This document shows, piece by piece, positions 57,662-64,000 of a DNA stretch of 64,000 nucleotides; position 1 is the stretch's first letter, and every line of letters starts with the position of its first letter. This stretch comes from an uncultured Eubacteriales bacterium (lineage in GTDB: Bacteria; Bacillota; Clostridia; Christensenellales; Aristaeellaceae). The stretch spans positions 1-64,000 of the forward strand of contig ONCV01000002.1 of NCBI GenBank assembly GCA_900316415.1, given 5' to 3'. Both the position numbers and the translations under genes were made by a program. A model generated the notes under the pieces. That model ran no database searches. It saw only the letters and a list, made by a program, of their open reading frames with translations, and was not told the DNA's origin.

Positions 57662-58909
57662 TCATGGCGCGGTGCCCTGCCCGGCCAGGATCACCGGCTC
57701 GTTCAGGAAAAAGCGATGGACCGCCAGCGCCGCGCCGCTCAGGGCGGTGCCATACTCCCCCGCGTCCTGGTAGACCACCCGCATCTGATCCCGGTCCGCG
57801 CTGTAGATATGCTTCATCAGAATTCTTCGCACCGTCTCCTGGTTCTCCACGTTCCGGAACCAGGGGCCGGTGAGCACGATATAGTGGGGATTCGCGAAGT
57901 TGACCAGGTTGGCCAGGGCGGTTCCGATATGCTTCATGGCCTGTTCCATGACCCGGCACACCAGGGGATCCCCCGCCTGCTGCGCCATGAGAATCAGGGA
58001 CACCGGGATCTCCTCCATGTCCCGGCAAAGATCCCGCAGCATGCAGTGCTCCGAAGGATCCGCCAGGCCGTCCCGCAGCTGCTGCTGGATCGCGTGGTAG
58101 CCCGCCAGCGAGTTCAGGGTCCTTCCGTCGGGATCCTGTGCGCTCTCCGGAACCATCACCATGTTTCCGATCTCCCCGGCGGCGTTTCCCTCCCCGTACA
58201 GGATCCGGCTCATCAGCTGCATATGGCAGGCGATGCCCTCGAACGCATACAGGACGACAAAGGAATCCGTCCCCTCCAGCAGTTCCGGAGCGAACAGGGC
58301 CACCCGTTTGGCCCGGGCCCGTCCGGCGTTGTCCACCCGCACGGGAAGGCCCGTCCTGCGCGCCAGATCCTCCGCCAGGGGCTTTCCGAACCAGTCCTCC
58401 GGGCCGATCTGCCAGCGGATATACTTTCCCTCCTGGGCGGAAACCAGTCCGGGAAGGGCAAGCCCCATCCCGAGCACCGGGCGCTCTCCCGCCCGGCTTT
58501 GCATGCGCTCCGCCAGGCGAGCGATCACCTCCAGCGCCTGGGGATAATCCCGGGGCACGTTTTTCTCCGTCTCCCGGGCGATGATTCTTCCCCGCAGATC
58601 CGCCAGGCAAACCTGCAGGCCCCGTCCCGTATATCCCAGGCCGATGACGGCGAAGGCCTCCCCGTTCAGGGAGATATTGATGGGCTTCCGTCCCGTTCCC
58701 CGGGTTTTGTCCCGGGCTCCGTTTTCCTCCCGCACCACGCCCTCGCTGATCAGCTCCGCAACAATGTTCGTCACCGTGGCGGGGGTCAGATTCAGGGCTT
58801 CCGCGATCCGCGCCCGGGAGATTTTTTCATTCCGGAACAGCATCCATTTGATGGCGTTCACATTGTTGTTTCTGACCTGAATCAGGTTCTGCCCGTTTCC
58901 CCGCGTCAT
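57662..58909 (-). CDS. ROK-family transcriptional regulator
   Basis: 415 residues: an N-terminal winged helix (about 18-62, LFRNEKISRARIAEALNLTP) and a C-terminal ROK sugar-binding fold (AVIGLGYTGRGLQV, GMGLALPGLVS). The ROK zinc motif GxHx...CxCGxxGC is missing: the region reads GEIGNMVMVPESA, with Asn248 in place of the His and no Cys cluster. It probably represses the sulfatase/transport genes around it and is induced by a sugar; the palindrome at 63748 is the likely operator. The ribosome binding site is weak. Confidence 0.9.
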   Translation of the reverse strand: MTRGNGQNLIQVRNNNVNAIKWMLFRNEKISRARIAEALNLTPATVTNIVAELISEGVVREENGARDKTRGTGRKPINISLNGEAFAVIGLGYTGRGLQVCLADLRGRIIARETEKNVPRDYPQALEVIARLAERMQSRAGERPVLGMGLALPGLVSAQEGKYIRWQIGPEDWFGKPLAEDLARRTGLPVRVDNAGRARAKRVALFAPELLEGTDSFVVLYAFEGIACHMQLMSRILYGEGNAAGEIGNMVMVPESAQDPDGRTLNSLAGYHAIQQQLRDGLADPSEHCMLRDLCRDMEEIPVSLILMAQQAGDPLVCRVMEQAMKHIGTALANLVNFANPHYIVLTGPWFRNVENQETVRRILMKHIYSADRDQMRVVYQDAGEYGTALSGAALAVHRFFLNEPVILAGQGTAP

Positions 58910-58952
58910 ACTGCTGCCGACCCGCTTTCCGGCTCACGCCTCTATTCTTCCG

Positions 58953-58985
58953 AAAAAGGGGGAAGGAAACCGCTTTCCCTTCCCC
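58953..58985 (-). terminator. Terminator after sulfatase C
   Basis: Stem GGGGAAGG(G)AAA / TTTCCTTCCCC with one bulge, followed by CTTTTT on the minus strand (58953-58957 in plus coordinates). It divides the transport-sulfatase C transcript from the ROK gene. Confidence 0.75.
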
Positions 58986-58996
58986 ATTTCGTTCCA

Positions 58997-60565
58997 TTAT
59001 TTTATCAGATCGTACTCTTTCGTCAAGCCCATGCGCTCATACTGCTCCACCGGCGCGTCGTTCCGGATCATCAGCCGGACCATGGTCTCCCGCAGCCGGG
59101 CCTCGACCTCCGAATTCCGGATGGGGTGCTGCTCCCAGGGATCCGCCTCCAGGTCATACAGCTCCGTCTTCCAGGCGGCCGGGGTCTTCTTGTGCGGCGC
59201 CACCTCCAGATCGAAGGGGATTGCGTCCTTTCCTTCCTTCTCCACCAGCTGTTTCATCTCGAAGCGGCGTCCGGTGGGCATGGCTATGTAGCTCCGGTCG
59301 GGAATCTTCATCAGGGGCACGTCCTTCGTAAAGGCGAAGGGCTCGGAGAGGGAGATGTCCCGCAGCTCCGCGGGGTCAAACATGTCCCGCATGTGGGTGG
59401 GCATCAGCGTATACTGATACAGGGGCCAGTTTTCTTCATTCGGGCAGAGAATATACTTGTATCTGCCGTCCGTCACGGTGATAAAGCTGCCGTGGGCGCC
59501 GATCAGCACCGCGTCGTGACCCGGCGCATTCTCCCGGATCACGGGCAGCAGGGAGATGCCCTCCATGTCCCCGGGAATCGCCATGCCGAAATAATCCAGA
59601 ATGGTAGGCGCCAGGTCGATGGTCTGCACCAGGGCGTCGCTCCGGCCCGTCTTCCGGCTGCGGGGATCATAGATGAACAGCGGCGTATGGGCGACCACCT
59701 CCCGCATCAGCAGGGCGCCGGTCTTGGACCACTGGTCGTCCTCCCCCAGGAAGAAGCCGTGGTCCGTGTTGACGATCAGCAGGGTATCCTCCCACAGGTT
59801 ATATTCGTCCATTTTATCAAGCACCTTTCCCAGGTACTTGTCGCACATGGTGACCAGGGCCTGATACACCTTCCGGACATGGGGCACGTAGGGCTTTTCC
59901 TCCTCCGTCACGGGGCGGTAGGGCGGCCAGTCGAAGAGAGGGCCGTCGTAGTCCGGATCATACAGATCCTGATACTCCTTCTGCGTAAAGAAGGGCTCAT
60001 GCGGATCAAAGGTCTCCAGCTGCAGGAACCAGTTGTCCTGATCATGATTCAGGTCGATGAACTCCAGCCCGCCGCGGAAGGTCCGGGGCTGCGGCTGGTC
60101 CTCCTCCCTTTTCATGAACTGGCGGTTCGCCCAGTCCTGCGGCCAGAGGCTGCCCAGGTGCTCCGGCATGGCCGGGGGATTCATCAGGGGCTTCCAGGGA
60201 TCTCCCTCATGGCCCCGGACGCACTCCCAGGTATTGTACCGGGTATGGTAGGTGCATCCGCCGTCCTCCCAGTAATGGCCGTGGTCGGATACCAGATGGG
60301 TATAGATCCCGTTTTCCGCCAGCATCTCCGGCATGGAATCATCATAGGGCTCCATGGGGCCCCAGGAGCGGTGCAGGAAATTGTACCGGCCCGTATGCAG
60401 TTCCCGCCGGGCGGGCATGCAGGGCATGGATCCGCAGTAGCAGTGGTCAAAGGTGACGCACTTCTCCCCCAGCCGGACAAAGTTCGGGGCAATGGTGGAG
60501 TCGCATCCGTAATTGGGCAGGAAATGCCGGTTCAGGGAATCGTACATAACCATGATGACTTTCAT
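58997..60565 (-). CDS. Cys-type sulfatase C
   Basis: 522 residues. The formylglycine site is Cys49 in MPCMPARRELHTG (CxPAR, a permitted variant of CxPSR). The metal site is at VMYDSLNRHFL and a later one is NTDHGFFLGE. No signal peptide. The ATG at 60563-60565 has AAGGAG about 10 nt upstream. It directly follows the two permease genes and closes that transcript. It differs clearly from sulfatases A and B, so it probably acts on another sulfate ester of the same glycan. Confidence 0.91.
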   Translation of the reverse strand: MKVIMVMYDSLNRHFLPNYGCDSTIAPNFVRLGEKCVTFDHCYCGSMPCMPARRELHTGRYNFLHRSWGPMEPYDDSMPEMLAENGIYTHLVSDHGHYWEDGGCTYHTRYNTWECVRGHEGDPWKPLMNPPAMPEHLGSLWPQDWANRQFMKREEDQPQPRTFRGGLEFIDLNHDQDNWFLQLETFDPHEPFFTQKEYQDLYDPDYDGPLFDWPPYRPVTEEEKPYVPHVRKVYQALVTMCDKYLGKVLDKMDEYNLWEDTLLIVNTDHGFFLGEDDQWSKTGALLMREVVAHTPLFIYDPRSRKTGRSDALVQTIDLAPTILDYFGMAIPGDMEGISLLPVIRENAPGHDAVLIGAHGSFITVTDGRYKYILCPNEENWPLYQYTLMPTHMRDMFDPAELRDISLSEPFAFTKDVPLMKIPDRSYIAMPTGRRFEMKQLVEKEGKDAIPFDLEVAPHKKTPAAWKTELYDLEADPWEQHPIRNSEVEARLRETMVRLMIRNDAPVEQYERMGLTKEYDLIK

Positions 60566-60602
60566 GGGACTTCGTCTCCTTCCTTCATGGGCATCGGGCA
60601 AA

Positions 60603-61427
60603 TCAGTTCTTCATGCCGGTGGTCTGCAGCCCCTCCACGAAATACTTCTGGGCGGAGAAGTACAGAATCACCATGGGCAGGGAGGTGGCTGTCGCCGCGG
60701 CCATCAGCCAGTTGAAATGGGTCGTGGAAGACCCCTTGAACAGCTGCAGGCACAGCTGCAGGGTATTGTTCCGCTGGGAGGTGGTCATGATAAGGGGATA
60801 GAAGAAATCGTTCCACACCTGGGTGCCCTTGGTGATGGTCAGGGTGGCAATGATGGTCGTGGACAGAGGCAGGTAGACCCGCATATAGGTTCCGAATTTG
60901 CTGCATCCGTCCAGGGCCGCCGCCTCATCCAGTTCCCTCGGGAAGGTGAGGTAGAACTGCTTGGCCAGGAATACGCCCATCGGAGCGCTCAGATAGCAGA
61001 TGGCCGAGCCCCAGATGGTGTCATACAGGCCCAGGCTCCGCACGATGATGAACTGGGGAATGATGATGGACTGGGCCGGGATCATCAGGCCCATCAGCAG
61101 AATGATGAACAGCACGTCGCTGCCCCGGAAGGTCAGCCGGGCGAAGGCATACCCCGCCAGCAGGTTGATGGACAGGCAGACGACGATGACGCTGATCGTC
61201 ATCACGACGGAGTTCAGGAAGGCCTGGGGCCAGTTGGCCATCTTCCACGCGTTGACATAGGAATCAAAGTTCAGGGAGGCCGGCAGCCACCGGAATCCCA
61301 GCAGGGTGATTTCCCGGTCCGTCTTGAATGCCGTGACCACCTGGAAGAAGACCGGAATCAGGTAGAACACCAGAATCAGGCACATAAACACAAAGAAGAG
61401 AACATTGCTGCGCTTCTGCTTAGTCAT
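60603..61427 (-). CDS. Sugar ABC transporter permease (MalG-type)
   Basis: 274 residues, six helices. The EAA loop is DEAAALDGCSKFGTYMRVYLP. The ATG at 61425-61427 has GGAGG 8 nt upstream and overlaps the stop of the MalF-type gene by 8 bp. No ATPase is encoded nearby; a shared MsmK-like ATPase elsewhere is expected. Confidence 0.92.
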   Translation of the reverse strand: MTKQKRSNVLFFVFMCLILVFYLIPVFFQVVTAFKTDREITLLGFRWLPASLNFDSYVNAWKMANWPQAFLNSVVMTISVIVVCLSINLLAGYAFARLTFRGSDVLFIILLMGLMIPAQSIIIPQFIIVRSLGLYDTIWGSAICYLSAPMGVFLAKQFYLTFPRELDEAAALDGCSKFGTYMRVYLPLSTTIIATLTITKGTQVWNDFFYPLIMTTSQRNNTLQLCLQLFKGSSTTHFNWLMAAATATSLPMVILYFSAQKYFVEGLQTTGMKN

Positions 61428-62298
61428 TGCCGTTCCCTCCATACCTGTAGTTGATCACGGTGATCGTCAGGATAATCACCAGCAGAACCACCGCCTCCGC
61501 GGACGCGTAGCCCATCCTGTAATACTCGAAGCCGTTTCGGTATACCTGGTGGGCGATGGTCGTCGTGGCGTCGGACGGTCCGCCGCCGGTCAGGATGAAG
61601 ACCTGGCCGAACACCTCAAAGGAGTGAATGCAGCACATGATGAAAATGTAGAACGTGGTGGGGCGTAGCTGGGGAATCGTGATCCGAAAGAACTGCTGCA
61701 CCTTGGTCGCCCCGTCGATCTCCGCTGCCTCGTACAGGTATCCCGGAATATTCTGCAGTCCCGCCAGGAACAGCAGGGAATTGTATCCCAGGGAACCCCA
61801 GACGGACATGATGGCCACGGAAATCATGGCCACGCCGGGATCCGTCAGCCATCCCACCTTCGCGATGCCGAACAGGCCCAGGAAGCGGTTGATAATGCCC
61901 GCCTGCGCATTGTAGAGATAGCCCCAGGAAAGGGAAACCGCCACCATGGACAGGATATGGGGCAGATAGAACAGGGTCCGGAACACGCCCTGTCCCCGGA
62001 TTTTCCGGTTCAGCGCCACCGCCAGCAGCAGGCTCAGCACGATGGTGGGCACGAGGGTCAGCGCTGTATAGTACACCGTGTGGCCGATGGAGGCGATGAA
62101 AAGCTTGTCCTGGAAAATATTGACATAGTTCTGGAATCCGATCCAGGTCATGTTTTTCAGGTCGTAGTCGGTAAACGAAAGATAGGCCGTCCAGATAATC
62201 GGCACCAGCACCATGGTCACAAAGACAAGATAGCTGGGCAGGATCATCAGATACGCGCTGTTGTCATACCGCACGGTTCTTTTTTTCGCTGCTTGCAT
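61420..62298 (-). CDS. Sugar ABC transporter permease (MalF-type)
   Basis: 292 residues, six helices, EAA loop EAAEIDGATKVQQFFRITIP. It follows the binding-protein gene by 100 bp containing a hairpin. Together with the MalG-type partner it forms the channel of a CUT1-type oligosaccharide importer; CUT1 systems generally carry di- and oligosaccharides. Confidence 0.92.
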   Translation of the reverse strand: MQAAKKRTVRYDNSAYLMILPSYLVFVTMVLVPIIWTAYLSFTDYDLKNMTWIGFQNYVNIFQDKLFIASIGHTVYYTALTLVPTIVLSLLLAVALNRKIRGQGVFRTLFYLPHILSMVAVSLSWGYLYNAQAGIINRFLGLFGIAKVGWLTDPGVAMISVAIMSVWGSLGYNSLLFLAGLQNIPGYLYEAAEIDGATKVQQFFRITIPQLRPTTFYIFIMCCIHSFEVFGQVFILTGGGPSDATTTIAHQVYRNGFEYYRMGYASAEAVVLLVIILTITVINYRYGGNGND

Positions 62299-62325
62299 CG
62301 TGATCTTCCTCCCGAAAAGCTCAAA

Positions 62326-62354
62326 GCCGGAGCCGGCGCGCAGCCAGCTCCGGC
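62326..62354 (-). other. Intercistronic hairpin after binding-protein gene
   Basis: Stem GCCGGAGC(T)GGC / GCC(G)GCTCCGGC with a 5-nt loop, followed by TTTGAGCTTTT on the minus strand, between the binding-protein and MalF-type genes. Likely partial termination that lowers permease expression. Confidence 0.65.
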
Positions 62355-62398
62355 AAGAGTTCCTTCCCTGTTCCGTGAATCAGATTCCGGAAACGGAA

Positions 62399-63643
62399 TT
62401 ACTTGATCAGCGCGTTCCAGGCTTCCGCGCCGGCATCCAGCGCCGCCTTCACATCGGTGTCCGTGTTCAGCGCTTCGCCCGCCGCGGTCCGGAAGACCTG
62501 AATGCCCTGCGTGAAGAAGGGAATCAGGGTATCGGAGTACGCATAGGAGTGTTCGAAATAGTTCGGCACTTCCGCCAGGTTCGGATATTCCGTCTTGTAC
62601 CAGTCATACAGGGAAACCCGGTTCGGGAACATGCCCAGGCTGGCCTTGATCTTCAGGGACTCCGGATTGAACATGTACATCAGGCAGTCCACCGCGGTGT
62701 CGATGTTCTTGGAAGCGGCGTTCACGGTGATGAAGTTGCCGATCAGCAGGGTATTCAGGCTGCTCTTCAGGATCCCCGTGTTCTCCTGTCCCAGGGTGTT
62801 GGCATAGGTGGCATAAGAGGATTCCGCCATCAGGTACAGGCTGCACAGGCCGTTCGAGAACTGGTCAAAGCCCTGCTCGCTCGGGAAGTTGTAGCCCTCC
62901 GCTAGCTGGTCCTTCATCCACTGAACCGCCTTGACGCCGGCTTCGCAGTTGAAGTTGGCGGTGCCGTCCGCGTTCCACATATGGAAATCCGGATCAAAGT
63001 TCAGGGCGATGGACTGAACCATCTGCTCAATATAGTCGATGCTGGGCTCGTTCAGAATATGCAGGCCGGAAACCTGAACATTGTTCCCGTCGTAGATGGT
63101 CAGCTTCTTGGCCAGGGCCGCCAGATCGTCCAGGCTGTTCACTTCCAGCTCCTCCTCCGCCACGCCGGCATAGGAGGCATATTCCTTGTTCACATAGTAA
63201 AGGCGGGTGGCGGGCTCCAGGATGCCGTAGACGTTTCCGTCCTTCTTGCCCGCATTCAGCAGGTTCTCCGGAATATCGCTCCATCCGTCCCAGTCGGCCG
63301 GGATCTTTTCAGACAGGTTCGCGGTGTGGCCCTGGCTGACGATGGTGCCCAGCTGGCCGTAACCGGTCATGAAGACATCCGGGCCCTCGCCGGAGGCCAG
63401 CGCGGTGCTCAGCTTGGTGAAATAATCGCTCCAGGCGATAAAGCTCAGCTCATAGGTGGATCCCGGAGAACGTTCCGCGACCCAGGCGTCAAAGATCTTG
63501 TGAAACGCTTCGTTGGATTCGGCTTCGCCGTTGCCGGCCAGCCAGATGTTCAGGTGGGCAGGTGCCACGGTTTCCGCTCCGGCAGCTGTCAGCAGGGCAA
63601 ACAGCATCAGGGCCGACAGCATCAGGGCAATCAGTTTCTTCAT
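62399..63643 (-). CDS. Extracellular solute-binding protein (family 1)
   Basis: 414 residues: a signal peptide (KKLIALMLSALMLFALLTAAGA) with a signal peptidase I site AGA-ETV and no Cys, so it is not a lipoprotein. The mature part is a family-1 sugar-binding protein (NIWLAGNGEAESNEAFHKIF, ASGEGPDVFMTGYGQLG). The ATG at 63641-63643 has AGGAGGAG upstream. First gene of the transporter operon, it probably binds a sulfated or host-derived oligosaccharide; the ligand is not deducible. Confidence 0.92.
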   Translation of the reverse strand: MKKLIALMLSALMLFALLTAAGAETVAPAHLNIWLAGNGEAESNEAFHKIFDAWVAERSPGSTYELSFIAWSDYFTKLSTALASGEGPDVFMTGYGQLGTIVSQGHTANLSEKIPADWDGWSDIPENLLNAGKKDGNVYGILEPATRLYYVNKEYASYAGVAEEELEVNSLDDLAALAKKLTIYDGNNVQVSGLHILNEPSIDYIEQMVQSIALNFDPDFHMWNADGTANFNCEAGVKAVQWMKDQLAEGYNFPSEQGFDQFSNGLCSLYLMAESSYATYANTLGQENTGILKSSLNTLLIGNFITVNAASKNIDTAVDCLMYMFNPESLKIKASLGMFPNRVSLYDWYKTEYPNLAEVPNYFEHSYAYSDTLIPFFTQGIQVFRTAAGEALNTDTDVKAALDAGAEAWNALIK

Positions 63644-63747
63644 AGTTTTCTCCTCCTTCAATCCCTTCGTTCGGTTCGCGGTACTTCCCGTCGGATCTCC
63701 TTTTTCCGGTTTCGCGGAGGGCACTTCCAGCGGTTTTCCCGCTTGTG

Positions 63748-63764
63748 TTAATTTAATAAATTAA
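63748..63764 (-). promoter_or_regulatory. Candidate ROK operator palindrome
   Basis: TTAATTTA-T-TAAATTAA, a perfect 8+1+8 inverted repeat overlapping the last base of the -10 and the predicted transcription start. The AT-rich arms and TTTA-TAAA core resemble known ROK (NagC/XylR/Mlc) sites. A repressor here would block initiation. Confidence 0.7.
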
Positions 63765-63792
63765 TATTAATCCGAAACATGCCTCCTGTCAA
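63764..63792 (-). promoter_or_regulatory. Promoter of binding-protein/permease/sulfatase C operon
   Basis: -35 TTGACA (63787-63792), 17-bp spacer, -10 TAATAT (63764-63769) on the minus strand, with A/T tracts upstream (63793-63838) that look like an UP element. The 341-bp gap to the next gene holds this promoter, the palindromes and a terminator. Confidence 0.9.
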
Positions 63793-63800
63793 CCTCTTTT

Positions 63801-63817
63801 TGGAAAAATATTTCCCA
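63801..63817 (-). repeat. Near-palindrome upstream of -35
   Basis: TGGGAAATATTTTTCCA on the minus strand (arms match 6 of 7), centred about 19 bp upstream of the -35 of the transporter promoter. Possible second regulator site or part of an UP element. Confidence 0.4.
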
Positions 63818-63851
63818 TTTTTTATATTTTCCTTTTTGCCCCGGAAAAGGG

Positions 63852-63891
63852 AAAAAAACATTCCGGCTTCCAGATTTCGGAAGCCGGAATG
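63852..63891 (-). terminator. Terminator of the operon entering from the right
   Basis: Perfect 13-bp stem CATTCCGGCTTCC / GGAAGCCGGAATG (63859-63891) followed by seven T on the minus strand. Confidence 0.9.
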
Positions 63892-63984
63892 CTGCCTGTT
63901 TTTCCAGGATGGATTTCGATTTGTGGAAAGGCTGCCGGGTTTCTCTCCCCGGAATTCCCGGGTGCCGGAACCCCCGGTGGCCGC

Positions 63985-64000
63985 TCAGCCCTTGACCGAG
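63985..64000 (-). CDS. C-terminus of a gene running off the window (possible ABC permease)
   Basis: Minus-strand codons TCG GTC AAG GGC TGA give the end ...SVKG-stop. A VKG ending is common in MalG-type sugar permeases, and a strong terminator follows. Only four residues are visible, so the assignment is a guess. Confidence 0.3.

Overview
The window is G+C-rich bacterial chromosome, carried almost entirely on the minus strand. It looks like an anaerobic, gut- or rumen-type member of the Clostridia. The gene order rpoB, rpoC, an L7Ae-like K-turn protein and rpsL is the Firmicutes one. Consensus sigma-A promoters and GGAGG ribosome binding sites are plentiful, and there is an anaerobic sulfatase-maturating radical SAM enzyme. 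The monosaccharide importers are of clostridial type. The three solute-binding proteins lack a good lipobox, which may point to a Christensenellales/Aristaeella-like lineage; that placement is only an inference. No tRNA, rRNA, CRISPR array or insertion sequence was seen.

Layout from left to right. 1-10.7 kb: transcription and translation core (rpsL, L7Ae-like, rpoC, rpoB), unusually interrupted by a glycogen synthase gene that has its own flanking terminators. 10.7-13.6 kb: a plus-strand block with a secreted metallo-beta-lactamase-fold protein and two membrane proteins. 13.6-23.2 kb: a GH36 alpha-galactosidase, a zinc-ribbon membrane protein with an acyltransferase-like partner, serC-serA, trmO and a GH94 disaccharide phosphorylase. 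23.2-28.2 kb: a tightly overlapping pilus-type operon (transglutaminase-like, PilC/GspF, four small membrane-anchored proteins, PilT). 28.2-38.9 kb: two monosaccharide ABC importers (ChvE/MmsA type with two different permeases; MglBAC) around an aldo/keto reductase. 39-45.5 kb: an operon with a phosphodiester-glycosidase-like protein, MrfA and MrfB DNA-repair proteins, a TPR protein and signal peptidase I. 46.2-52 kb: an RsbU-like phosphatase with an RsbW-like kinase, a MATE transporter fused to a degenerate RsbW-like domain, a DUF2156 protein and an AEC permease that carries a fossil of a malic enzyme gene in its leader.

52.4-64 kb holds the most coherent system, a sulfated-glycan desulfation locus. 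It contains the anaerobic sulfatase-maturating enzyme on the plus strand; on the minus strand it has three Cys-type sulfatases without signal peptides, a TauE/SafE anion exporter, a ROK-family regulator, and a binding protein with two permeases. The reading proposed here is that sulfated sugars are imported intact, desulfated in the cytoplasm, and the sulfate or sulfite is expelled by TauE. The importer promoter carries a perfect-armed 17-bp palindrome, TTAATTTA-T-TAAATTAA, which is a good candidate operator for the ROK protein.

Other points worth a second look: ribosomal protein S12 has Arg at the streptomycin-critical position 88; GlgA carries a C-terminal SCP2-like domain; tandem 22-bp-spaced repeats lie upstream of the chvE promoter.
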